DNA from: Thermovenabulum sp049701175
GTDB lineage: Bacteria > Bacillota > Thermosediminibacteria > Thermosediminibacterales > Thermosediminibacteraceae
Assembly (NCBI RefSeq): GCF_049701175.1
Contig: NZ_JBNATW010000045.1
Location: 1-11,712 of the forward strand
Direction: 5' to 3'
Length of the DNA stretch: 11,712 nucleotides
Below, in pieces: positions 5,081 through 11,712 of the stretch (position 1 is its first letter; each line of letters opens with the position of its first letter). The notes under the pieces were generated by a model. It saw only the letters and a list, made by a program, of their open reading frames with translations. It was not told where the DNA came from and ran no database searches. The position numbers and the translations under genes are program-made.

Positions 5081-6349
5081 TTGGAAGGTATAATCAAGAA
5101 AAAATTGGAAAATGGCATAAATGTATATCTTTATCCTACAGACAAGTTTAAAACATTGACTTTCTCTTTTTTTATTTATAGGGATTTGGAAGAGGAAAAT
5201 GCAACTAAAAATGCTTTAATACCTTTTGTTTTAAAAAGAGGGACGAAAAATTTCCCTACAGCAAGAAAGCTCACAAGATACCTCGAGTCCCTTTACGGAG
5301 CGGATCTTGGTGCAGATGTAGTTAAAAAGGGAGAAAGGCATATTATTCAAATTTTGCTGAATGTGGTGAATCCTAATAACTTAGAAAAAGACAGGGATGT
5401 TTTGGATAAAAGTCTTGATGTATTTCGAGAAATGATTTTAGAGCCTTATATAGAAAATGGTTGTTTTAAAAGGCAATATGTGGAACAGGAAAAGGATGTT
5501 TTGAAAAGGATTATAGAATCCCTTTTTAATGATAAATATAATTATGCTATAGAACGTTGCTTGCAGGAAATGTGCAAAAACGAGCCTTATTCGATATATA
5601 AATACGGCAATGTAGAAGATTTAGAAAAAATAAATGAACAAAACCTATATGATTATTATCTTTCAGTTTTAAAAACATCACCTATGGATATTTTTGTAGT
5701 TGGAGATTTTGATTACGATATTATTTATGAAAAATTGAATAAATTATTCAATTTTAAACGCGATGAAAAACCTTTAAGGCCAATATCGATTAAAAAAGAG
5801 GTAGAAAAGGAAAAGTTTGTCGAAGAAAAGCAGGATGTTAATCAGGGAAAGCTCTCCATAGGGCTTCGAACCAATGTAAAATACGGAGATGAAGATTTTT
5901 ATGCCATGGTGGTTTTAAACAGTATTCTTGGCGGAGGTCCTTATTCAAAGCTTTTTCAGAATGTAAGAGAAAAGGCGAGTTTAGCTTATTATGCTTTCTC
6001 GCGATTGGAAAAATCCAAAGGGCTTATGTTGATTAGCAGCGGAATTGATTTTGAAAACCTGAACAGGGCTATTGAGATTATTAAAATTCAGATTGAAGAT
6101 ATAAAAAAAGGCAACGTAACTGATTATGAGTATGAAAGTGCTTTAAAGGATTTAGTAAATTCTTTAAAACAGGCCAAGGATAGCCCAGCTTCTATAATAA
6201 GCTTATATTTGGACGGGGTTATCAATGGAATAGAAGAAAGTATAGACGAATATATTGAGAAAATAAAAAGGGTTACAAAGGAGGATGTGGTAAGTGTTGC
6301 ACAAAATATAAAGCTGGACACGGTTTATTTCTTAAATAAAAAGGACTAA
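5081..6349 (+). CDS. ymfF: M16-family peptidase-like protein, non-zinc subunit (YmfF type)
   Basis: This 422-residue protein has the two-lobed M16B layout but lacks the zinc motif HxxEH: the matching place (about 44-55) reads NALIPFVLKRGT. The C-terminal lobe keeps the glycine-rich loop and substrate-binding motif GGGPYSKLFQNVREKASLAYY (from residue 284), with R296 and Y303 as the likely pair. In two-subunit M16B peptidases this Arg/Tyr pair from one subunit completes the active site of the zinc-binding subunit. It matches Bacillus YmfF, which sits beside YmfH; databases link the pair to EF-P 5-aminopentanol modification, but the biochemical role is unclear. The start is TTG at 5081, chosen because AAGGAGG lies 8 bases upstream. 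The next gene begins 29 bases after the stop, so the two form an operon. Confidence 0.87.
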   Translation: MEGIIKKKLENGINVYLYPTDKFKTLTFSFFIYRDLEEENATKNALIPFVLKRGTKNFPTARKLTRYLESLYGADLGADVVKKGERHIIQILLNVVNPNNLEKDRDVLDKSLDVFREMILEPYIENGCFKRQYVEQEKDVLKRIIESLFNDKYNYAIERCLQEMCKNEPYSIYKYGNVEDLEKINEQNLYDYYLSVLKTSPMDIFVVGDFDYDIIYEKLNKLFNFKRDEKPLRPISIKKEVEKEKFVEEKQDVNQGKLSIGLRTNVKYGDEDFYAMVVLNSILGGGPYSKLFQNVREKASLAYYAFSRLEKSKGLMLISSGIDFENLNRAIEIIKIQIEDIKKGNVTDYEYESALKDLVNSLKQAKDSPASIISLYLDGVINGIEESIDEYIEKIKRVTKEDVVSVAQNIKLDTVYFLNKKD

Positions 6350-6378
6350 ACAAGATAAGATGTAGGAAGGTGAAAAAA

Positions 6379-7647
6379 ATGAAGCTTATTGACGATATAA
6401 AAGAAAAGGTATTGGCAAATGGTTTAAAGGTTTTTGTTCTTCCTATGAAAAAGTACAATAAAGCGATTGCTGTGTATTCAACAAAATACGGCTCCATAGA
6501 CAGCGAATTTGTGCTTCCCTATACTGGAGAAAAACTGAAAGTACCAGAAGGTATTGCTCATTTTTTAGAGCATAAAATGTTTGATATGGAATACGGAAAT
6601 GCTTTTGATAAATTTGCGGAATATGGCGCAGAAAGCAATGCTTTTACGAGTTACAATAATACAACTTATTATTTTTCCACCACTTCAAACTTTTTCGAAT
6701 CATTAAAGGTATTGCTGGATTTTGTGGAAACCCCATATTTTACTGAGGAGAGCGTAGAAAAAGAAAAAGGTATAATTACTCAAGAGCTTAGAATGTACGA
6801 AGACGATCCCGAGTGGCAGGTTTATTTAAATCTTTTGAAATCCCTTTATCATAATTTCCCTGTAAGAATCGACATTGGTGGTACTGTAGAATCTATTCAA
6901 AAGATTAATACCGAATTATTATATAAATGCTATGAGACCTTCTACCATCCCAGCAATATGGTACTCTTTATTATAGGGCCTGTAGAACCTAAAGAGGTTT
7001 TAGAGTTTGTCGGACAGCACGAGGAACAAAGGAAATTGGGAGCCCAACCTGAAATTAAAAGAATTTATCCCGAAGAACCCGAAACGGTTTTCCAAAAAGA
7101 GGTCAAAATATACCACTCTGTAACTCAGCCTTTAATGTTGCTGGGCTTTAAAGATGTTGATTTAGGATATGATGGTGAAAAACTATTGAAAAAGGATGTA
7201 ATAATCAGCATTCTTCTTGATATTATGTTTGGTAAAAGTTCTGAAACCTTTGAGAAACTTTATGAAGAAGGTCTAATAGATGATAGATTTGGTTTTTCCT
7301 TTGAGGCTTATAAAGATTACGGTTTTTGCTCTATAGGAGGTAATACAAAGGATCCAGAAAGGTTGGCTCAAGAAATTATAAAAAGCATAAGAAAAATAAA
7401 AGCCGAGGGATTGAAAAAGGAAGACTTTGAGATAATGAAAAGGAAGTTCATTGGAGATTTTATTCAAAGCCTGAATTCTTTGGATTTCATTGCTCATTCC
7501 TTTGTATCTTATTACCACAGGGGTATAAATATGTTTGATTTTTCAAGGGTTTTATATGAACTGGAATTTGATGATGTAATGAATTATTTGGAAGGATTTT
7601 TTAATGAGGATCGAATGTCTATTTCAATGGTTCTTCCAAGAAAATAA
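6379..7647 (+). CDS. ymfH: M16-family zinc peptidase, catalytic subunit (YmfH type)
   Basis: This 422-residue protein has the inverted zinc motif in GIAHFLEHKMF: H61 and H65 bind zinc and E64 is the catalytic base. A third ligand is E136 in GIITQELRMYEDDP, 71 residues on, as the family requires. The typical N-terminal lobe follows (SNAFTSYNNTTYYF, then FYHPSNMVLFIIGP). In the C-terminal lobe the usual Arg/Tyr motif is degenerate (FGKSSETFEKLYEEGLIDD), while the upstream neighbour has it intact, so the two probably act as a heteromer. No signal peptide is seen; it should be cytoplasmic and cut short peptides. I use ATG 6379 rather than the in-frame GTG at 6370, because that GTG is part of the ribosome site AGGAAGGTG. 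A terminator begins directly after the stop. Confidence 0.9.
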   Translation: MKLIDDIKEKVLANGLKVFVLPMKKYNKAIAVYSTKYGSIDSEFVLPYTGEKLKVPEGIAHFLEHKMFDMEYGNAFDKFAEYGAESNAFTSYNNTTYYFSTTSNFFESLKVLLDFVETPYFTEESVEKEKGIITQELRMYEDDPEWQVYLNLLKSLYHNFPVRIDIGGTVESIQKINTELLYKCYETFYHPSNMVLFIIGPVEPKEVLEFVGQHEEQRKLGAQPEIKRIYPEEPETVFQKEVKIYHSVTQPLMLLGFKDVDLGYDGEKLLKKDVIISILLDIMFGKSSETFEKLYEEGLIDDRFGFSFEAYKDYGFCSIGGNTKDPERLAQEIIKSIRKIKAEGLKKEDFEIMKRKFIGDFIQSLNSLDFIAHSFVSYYHRGINMFDFSRVLYELEFDDVMNYLEGFFNEDRMSISMVLPRK

Positions 7648-7677
7648 GGTGGGCATAAAAGCCCATCTTTTTTTTTT
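7648..7677 (+). terminator. Rho-independent terminator after the ymfH-like gene
   Basis: A 7-bp stem GGTGGGC/GCCCATC with one G-U pair (7648-7654 and 7661-7667) and loop ATAAAA is followed by ten T (7668-7677). It abuts the stop codon and isolates the M16 operon from the dcw cluster. Confidence 0.92.
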
Positions 7678-7683
7678 ATATTT

Positions 7684-7713
7684 TTGAAGGATTTTTTTAC
7701 CCTTTCGTAGAAT
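7684..7713 (+). promoter_or_regulatory. Promoter of the mraZ (dcw) operon
   Basis: -35 TTGAAG (7684-7689), 18-bp spacer, -10 TAGAAT (7708-7713). The start point would be near 7720, which puts the MraZ repeats immediately downstream of it. Confidence 0.6.
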
Positions 7714-7720
7714 AGATAAA

Positions 7721-7746
7721 GTGGGGAAAAGTGGTAGGAAGTGGGA
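7721..7746 (+). promoter_or_regulatory. MraZ-binding repeats (three GTGG direct repeats, 10-bp phase)
   Basis: GTGGGG at 7721, GTGGTA at 7731 and GTGGGA at 7741 repeat at exactly 10-bp spacing, all on one face of the helix. MraZ is known to bind such tandem TGGG-type boxes upstream of its own gene and to repress the dcw operon. The site lies between the proposed start point and the ribosome site (GAGGGGA), so bound MraZ should block transcription. Confidence 0.85.
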
Positions 7747-7771
7747 TAAAACTGAGGGGAAGTGCAAATAA

Positions 7772-8203
7772 ATGTTCCTCGGGCAGTATCTACATTCCCT
7801 TGATTCAAAAGGAAGGGTAATCATGCCTTCTAAATTTAGGGAAGGTTTGGGGGAAACCTTTATTTTAACAAAGGGTTTAGATAAGTGCCTTTTTGTGTAT
7901 CCTATGAATGAATGGAAAGCTTTAGAAGAAAAGCTAAAGGCACTTCCTCTTGCAAAAAAGGAAGCAAGGGCTTTTCTCCGATTATTTTTTTCTGGAGCAG
8001 TAGAGGCGGAGATAGACAAACAGGGGAGAATACTTATACCACCCCTATTAAGAGAATACGCTAAAATAGAAAAAGATGTGGTAATTATAGGAGTCTCAAA
8101 CCGCATAGAAATATGGAGTAAGGAAGAATGGGATGTTTACAGCAAGAATCAAGAAGAATCCTATGAAGAAATAGCAGAAAATTTGGTAGAACTTGGAATA
8201 TAA
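7772..8203 (+). CDS. mraZ: Transcriptional regulator MraZ
   Basis: This is a 143-residue DNA-binding protein with two tandem AbrB/SpoVT-like domains. Each carries the family motif: LDSKGRVIMPSKFRE (about 10-24) and IDKQGRILIPPLLREYA (about 81-97). The N-terminus MFLGQYLHSLD is typical, and the length is usual. MraZ forms a ring-shaped oligomer that binds spaced GTGG boxes and controls the division and cell-wall operon it heads. Three such boxes lie 26-51 bp upstream of its start. ATG at 7772 has GAGGGGA 11 bases upstream. It is followed 16 bases later by rsmH. Confidence 0.97.
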   Translation: MFLGQYLHSLDSKGRVIMPSKFREGLGETFILTKGLDKCLFVYPMNEWKALEEKLKALPLAKKEARAFLRLFFSGAVEAEIDKQGRILIPPLLREYAKIEKDVVIIGVSNRIEIWSKEEWDVYSKNQEESYEEIAENLVELGI

Positions 8204-8219
8204 AAAAGGTGGAGGTAAT

Positions 8220-9131
8220 ATGGAATATTTTCACAAACCCATAATGGTAAATCAAGTGTTGAACTACTTAAATATAAAAAAAGACGGAGTTTATGTGGAT
8301 GCTACCTTGGGTGGCGGTGGGCATTTTCAAGAAATATTGAACAGGGTCGGAGAAAAAGGCGTTGTTATAGGAATTGATAGGGATTTTGATGCGATAGAGA
8401 ATGCTAAGAAGAAATTTGGTGGAAACAGAAATGTAATATTAATCCATGATAATTATAAAAATTTAAAAAAAATACTAAAGGAGCTTAATATCGATGCTAT
8501 TGACGGAATTTTATATGATCTTGGAGTTTCATCATATCAATTGGATAAAGAAGATAGGGGTTTTTCTTATCGAAAGGATGCCCCCCTTGATATGAGAATG
8601 GATAAAAGTCAAACTTTAACTGCGAAAGATGTGGTGAATAATCTTAGTAAGGATGAATTGAAAAGGATTATATATGAGTACGGAGAGGAAAGATTTGCAG
8701 GGCGGATTGCTAATTTTATCGTAGAAAGACGAAAAATTAAACCTATAGAGACAACCTTTGAACTTGTAGAAATTATAAAAGATGCGATTCCTGCAAAAGC
8801 AAGAAGAAAAGGGCCGCATCCAGCAAAGAGAACTTTTCAAGCACTAAGAATTTTTGTAAATGATGAACTGGTCGGGCTTGAGGAGGCTTTTGAAGATGCT
8901 ATTTCTTTATTAAAAGATGGCGGTAGAATGGTAGTAATTTCTTTTCATTCCTTAGAAGACAGGATTGTGAAAAGGCTTTTTAATCAGTTTAAAAAAGAAA
9001 ATGATTTGCCTTATAAATTGCAGGTTTTAACCCCAAAGCCTGTTGTTCCCGATGAGATTGAATTAAAAGAAAATCCCAGGGCGCGAAGTGCAAAATTAAG
9101 GGCCGCTGAGAAGTTTGCTGTTCTAAAATAA
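8220..9131 (+). CDS. rsmH: 16S rRNA (cytosine-1402-N4)-methyltransferase RsmH (MraW)
   Basis: This 303-residue enzyme methylates N4 of C1402 in the 16S rRNA P-site, using SAM. The opening FHKPIMVNQVLNYL is the family start. SAM motif I is VDATLGGGGH (26-35), followed by GIDRD (51-55), ILYDLGVSSYQLD with DRGFSYRKDAPLDMRM, and the C-terminal block RRKGPHPAKRTFQALRIFVNDEL and VISFHSLEDRIVK. The end ENPRARSAKLRAAEK is also typical. The start is ATG 8220 with GGTGGAGGT just upstream; a TTG at 8193 in the same frame lies inside the end of mraZ and would add nine unusual residues. It is second in the dcw operon. Confidence 0.97.
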   Translation: MEYFHKPIMVNQVLNYLNIKKDGVYVDATLGGGGHFQEILNRVGEKGVVIGIDRDFDAIENAKKKFGGNRNVILIHDNYKNLKKILKELNIDAIDGILYDLGVSSYQLDKEDRGFSYRKDAPLDMRMDKSQTLTAKDVVNNLSKDELKRIIYEYGEERFAGRIANFIVERRKIKPIETTFELVEIIKDAIPAKARRKGPHPAKRTFQALRIFVNDELVGLEEAFEDAISLLKDGGRMVVISFHSLEDRIVKRLFNQFKKENDLPYKLQVLTPKPVVPDEIELKENPRARSAKLRAAEKFAVLK

Positions 9132-9147
9132 AAAGGGAGTGAATAAA

Positions 9148-9510
9148 GTGATATTAGCAAGAAAAAGTTCATCTTATATTGTTACAGAGCACGACCCTAT
9201 AGAAAAATCTGAAAGAATTAACTCCAAAAGCTTAAAACGCACAAAAAAGGGTAGAGTAATATTAACTATTATTGCATTGACAATGGCTTCTCTTTTTCTC
9301 CTTTTTAGAGCAGCAGTTATTGCTGAAGCTTCCTACAAGATTGAAAAAATGAAGGTCGAGCTTTCTCAAATAAAAAATGAAAATGAAAAGCTCAAAATAA
9401 AGATTGCCGATTTAAAGTCTATGTCACGCATAGAACAAATAGCCAAAAAAGAACTAAAAATGCAAGAACCCTCTACGAATCAGGTTATATATATTGGAGG
9501 TTCTAAATAG
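9148..9510 (+). CDS. ftsL: Cell division protein FtsL/septum formation initiator-like
   Basis: This is a small bitopic membrane protein of about 120 residues. A basic cytoplasmic N-terminus (SKSLKRTKKGR) is followed by one transmembrane helix at about 37-58 (VILTIIALTMASLFLLFRAAVIA). An extracytoplasmic coiled coil comes next (IEKMKVELSQIKNENEKLKIKIADLKS), then SRIEQIAKKELKM, the closing motif of FtsL/DivIC proteins. FtsL joins FtsB/DivIC in the divisome and activates the septal PBP. The sequence varies greatly in this family, so identity rests on topology and on its place between rsmH and the PBP. The start is ambiguous: GTG 9148 fits GGGAG at 8-nt spacing, while GTG 9139 overlaps that ribosome site. 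Confidence 0.85.
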   Translation: MILARKSSSYIVTEHDPIEKSERINSKSLKRTKKGRVILTIIALTMASLFLLFRAAVIAEASYKIEKMKVELSQIKNENEKLKIKIADLKSMSRIEQIAKKELKMQEPSTNQVIYIGGSK

Positions 9511-9527
9511 TAACAGGGGGTCTTCCC

Positions 9528-11594
9528 ATGTCTAAGAATATTTTAAAAATAAAAAGGAGATTAGCATTTCTCCTTTTATTTTGTTTATTCTTAAGTTTTG
9601 TTATGATTGTAAGGGTTTTTTGGATACAATTTGTAAGGGGAGATGAATTGAGGTTAAGAGCAGAAGAACAGTGGACCAAAGATACACCTGTGGAACCGGT
9701 AAGAGGCACGATTTATGATAGAAACATGAATCCCCTTGCGATATCAGCAAAAGTGAACTCTGTTATGGCGAGTCCTCCTGATATAAAAGATGTTGAAGCG
9801 ACAGCCGAAGCCCTTTCTAAAGTTTTGAATATAGACAAGAACAGCTTGGTTAACATTATTAATGAAGCAAAGGTCAAAAAGAAAGGTGCAATATTCATAA
9901 AAAGGAAAATAACAGACGAAGAAGCACAAGAGGTTAGGAAGCTAAATTTAAAAGGTATCTACTTTACCGAAGAAAGTAAAAGATTTTATCCGGAAAGAAA
10001 CTTAGCTTCCCATGTTTTGGGTTTTACCGGCATAGATAGTCAGGGTTTAGATGGAGTTGAACTGGTTTACGATAAATTTTTGCGCGGAATTCCGGGAAGA
10101 ATTATAAAAGAAACAGATGCTTTAAGCCGTGAACTGCCTTTTGGGGAGGAAAGATACATACCTCCTAAGGAGGGATTGAATCTTGTTTTAACAATTGATA
10201 AAGTTATACAGTATATAGCTGAAAGGGAGTTAGAAAAAGCAATTGCAGAAAACAAAGCAAAACGAGGCACCATAATTGTAATGGATCCAAAAACCGGTGA
10301 AATATTAGCTATGGCAAATAAACCCGATTACGACCCCAATGATTATAAAAATTATCCTCAGGAATCAAGGAGAAATTTTGCTGTTTCAGATACGTATGAA
10401 CCGGGTTCTACCTTTAAAATAGTAACAGCATCGGCAGGTTTAGAAGAAGGTGTAGTAAAACCCGATGATCGCTTTTATGACCCTGGTTATATTACTGTTG
10501 CAGGAGTGAAAATCAAGTGCTGGAGGTCAGGTGGTCATGGTAGCCAGAGTTTCGTTCAGGTTGTTCAAAACTCATGCAACCCCGGTTTTGTAGAAGTAGG
10601 AATGAGATTGGGAAAAGAAAGGTTTTTAAAATATATAAAAGCTTTTGGGTTTGGAGAAACTACAGGAATTGATTTACCTGGAGAAGCAAAGGGAATTTTA
10701 GACCCTAATAAGATAGGGCCTGTTGAACTTGCTACTATATCTTTCGGCCAAGGTATTTCTACTACTCCTATTCAACTTCTTACAGCTGTTGCTGCTGTTG
10801 CAAACGATGGACGCTTGATGGAACCCCATGTGGCAAAAGCTTTGTTGGATGAAGATAACAATAAAGTGCTTGAGTTCAAACCGAGGGTAATAAGGCAGGT
10901 AATATCAAAAGAAACAGCAAAGGAAATGCAAAAGATATTGGAAAGCGTTGTTACCAATGGTACAGGAGGCAGGGCTAAAATAGAAGGGATAAAAGTTGCA
11001 GGAAAAACGGGCACTGCAGAAAAATATGCCGATGGGAAATATATAGCTTCCTTTGTAGGGTTTGCACCGGCAGATGATGCAAAGCTTGCTGCAATAGTAG
11101 TAATAGATGAACCATCGGCAGGGGTCTATTATGGAGGGCAGATTGCTGCTCCGGTTTTCCAGAAAGTAATGGCTGATTCATTAAAATATTTAGGTGTGAA
11201 ACCTGAAATAAATTCTGAAGGAGACACTAAGGTTGAAGTACCTGATATAAGGAATACATATGTGGAAGATGCAAAAAAAGTCCTTAATGAAAAAGGCTTG
11301 AAAGTAGTAATTGAGGGAGAAGGTTTAATAGTAGGAGACCAGACTCCCGCTCCTGGCACCAAGATAAACAAGGGTTCTAAAGTAATCATAAGGCTCACCG
11401 ATTCAAAAACTGACAAAAACCCTGTAGTGGTTCCGGATTTAACAGGGAAGAATATTAAGGAAGCTACGAATGTTGCAAATGTATTAGGGCTTAAGATTGA
11501 GGTTGTAGGAAGCGGTTATGCGAGAAAGCAAATACCTGAACCCGGCGAGGAAGTTGAGCAGGGAACAACCTTAAAGGTCTTTTTTGAACCATGA
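9528..11594 (+). CDS. spoVD: SpoVD-type class B penicillin-binding protein with two PASTA domains
   Basis: This is a 688-residue transpeptidase that cross-links peptidoglycan, anchored by one N-terminal helix (about 12-34) with the rest outside the membrane. A PBP dimerisation domain (about 55-215, starting PVEPVRGTIYDRN) precedes the transpeptidase domain. Its catalytic motifs are S294-TFK in YEPGSTFKIV, S349-C-N in VVQNSCNPGFV, and K493-TG in VAGKTGTAEKY. KCWRSGGHGSQ and the VVQNSCNPGF run match Bacillus SpoVD rather than PbpB. Two PASTA domains follow at about 568-625 (VEVPDIRNTYVEDA) and 631-688 (NPVVVPDLTGKNIKEA); Bacillus SpoVD has one and PbpB two, so this may serve vegetative division, the spore cortex or both. 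ATG at 9528 has AGGGGGT 7 bases upstream and lies 17 bases after ftsL. Confidence 0.9.
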   Translation: MSKNILKIKRRLAFLLLFCLFLSFVMIVRVFWIQFVRGDELRLRAEEQWTKDTPVEPVRGTIYDRNMNPLAISAKVNSVMASPPDIKDVEATAEALSKVLNIDKNSLVNIINEAKVKKKGAIFIKRKITDEEAQEVRKLNLKGIYFTEESKRFYPERNLASHVLGFTGIDSQGLDGVELVYDKFLRGIPGRIIKETDALSRELPFGEERYIPPKEGLNLVLTIDKVIQYIAERELEKAIAENKAKRGTIIVMDPKTGEILAMANKPDYDPNDYKNYPQESRRNFAVSDTYEPGSTFKIVTASAGLEEGVVKPDDRFYDPGYITVAGVKIKCWRSGGHGSQSFVQVVQNSCNPGFVEVGMRLGKERFLKYIKAFGFGETTGIDLPGEAKGILDPNKIGPVELATISFGQGISTTPIQLLTAVAAVANDGRLMEPHVAKALLDEDNNKVLEFKPRVIRQVISKETAKEMQKILESVVTNGTGGRAKIEGIKVAGKTGTAEKYADGKYIASFVGFAPADDAKLAAIVVIDEPSAGVYYGGQIAAPVFQKVMADSLKYLGVKPEINSEGDTKVEVPDIRNTYVEDAKKVLNEKGLKVVIEGEGLIVGDQTPAPGTKINKGSKVIIRLTDSKTDKNPVVVPDLTGKNIKEATNVANVLGLKIEVVGSGYARKQIPEPGEEVEQGTTLKVFFEP

Positions 11595-11613
11595 TGTAAG
11601 GAGGTCACAACAG

Positions 11614-11655
11614 TTGAAAATAATAGTACAAAAAGGCCTAATTTTGATTAGGTGA
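11614..11655 (+). CDS. Possible 13-codon leader ORF after the PBP gene
   Basis: TTG at 11614 is preceded at 6-7 bases by a near-perfect ribosome site TAAGGAGGTCA (11597-11607), the strongest in the window. The frame encodes MKIIVQKGLILIR and stops at TGA (11653-11655). Such a strong site for so short a frame suggests a leader peptide. Alternatively, the stop interrupts the front of the next gene, since the same frame reopens at ATG 11662. No function can be named. Confidence 0.3.
   Translation: MKIIVQKGLILIR
11637..11652 (+). other. Hairpin at the end of the leader ORF
   Basis: CCTAAT (11637-11642) and ATTAGG (11647-11652) form a 6-bp perfect stem with loop TTTG. The 3' arm includes the first part of the next ribosome-site-like sequence AGGTGAGG (11650-11657), so the hairpin could partly mask it. 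The stem is short and only a third of its pairs are G-C, so it is weak on its own. Confidence 0.35.
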
Positions 11656-11661
11656 GGTTGG

Positions 11662-11712
11662 ATGTTACTAAGTATGCAAAAAAAGTCAAGAAGATATATG
11701 GCATCAGCAGAA
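11662..11712 (+). CDS. Beginning of the next dcw-cluster gene, truncated by window edge
   Basis: ATG 11662 opens a frame that runs to the window end (MLLSMQKKSRRYMASAE), with GAGG 4 bases upstream and a second in-frame ATG at 11674. A competing frame from GTG 11652, which overlaps the TGA of the short ORF, also stays open (VRLDVTKYAKKVKKIYG). Another cell-wall gene such as murE or a second SpoVD/PbpB-type protein is expected here from gene order, but 17 codons are too few to identify it or to choose the frame. Confidence 0.35.
   Translation, partial: MLLSMQKKSRRYMASAE

Noticed and set aside
7624..8106. 160-codon minus-strand open frame opposite mraZ
   Set aside because: It is antisense to a certain gene, runs through the MraZ boxes and promoter, and has no family motif; it is a shadow of the mraZ reading frame.
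8193..8219. TTG start giving nine extra residues on RsmH
   Set aside because: It lies within the end of mraZ and before the clear ribosome site GGTGGAGGT; homologues begin near the ATG at 8220.
11129..11416. Minus-strand open frame opposite the PASTA region of the PBP
   Set aside because: It is the complement of clearly coding sequence, and no promoter or ribosome site was seen.
1..11712. CRISPR array, insertion sequence, toxin-antitoxin or defence genes
   Set aside because: I saw no regularly spaced repeats, transposase frames, terminal inverted repeats or toxin-antitoxin pairs on either strand.

Overview
The window is a stretch of low-GC, strongly A+T-rich chromosome from a bacterium of the Firmicutes, most likely an anaerobic, spore-forming Clostridia lineage, possibly a thermophilic one. 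The pointers are a SCIFF-peptide radical SAM maturase (a marker of Clostridia), a Spo0E-family sporulation phosphatase, a SpoVD-type penicillin-binding protein, strong AGGAGG-type ribosome sites with frequent TTG/GTG starts, and tRNA genes that encode CCA. The genus cannot be fixed from the sequence alone.

Layout. 1-47: the 3' part of a tRNA-Asn gene. 49-243: an open frame with no start codon that looks like the tail of a broken gene. 329-562 (minus): a small FmdB-type zinc-ribbon protein with its own terminator. It is divergent from 734-2125, the SCIFF maturase scfB; their promoters lie back to back at 619-680. 2126-2358 is A+T-rich and non-coding, with one Spo0A-box match and a good sigma-A promoter for a 56-residue Spo0E-like protein (2359-2529). 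A 16-bp perfect-stem terminator follows. A PatA-like putrescine aminotransferase (2631-4016) comes next, with a palindromic operator-like site on its promoter. It converges, across a shared 14-bp hairpin, on an unrecognised 213-residue minus-strand gene (4063-4704). That gene lies 41 bp downstream of a minus-strand tRNA-Pro(CGG) that has a textbook promoter.

5081-7647 holds two adjacent M16-family zinc-peptidase subunits of the YmfF/YmfH type. One carries the zinc motif and the other the Arg/Tyr substrate-binding motif, so they probably work as one heteromeric enzyme. A strong terminator separates them from the start of the division and cell-wall (dcw) cluster: mraZ, rsmH (mraW), ftsL and a SpoVD-type PBP with two PASTA domains (7772-11594). 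The mraZ leader carries three 10-bp-phased GTGG repeats, the expected MraZ autoregulatory site. The window ends in a short leader-like frame and the first codons of another gene.

Most of the window is ordinary, well-known gene content. I see no CRISPR array, insertion sequence or defence island. The points that deserve a second look are the unrecognised gene behind tRNA-Pro, the scfB gene with no neighbouring SCIFF peptide gene, the operator dyad at the aminotransferase promoter, the split M16 active site, and the short ORF/hairpin at the right edge.
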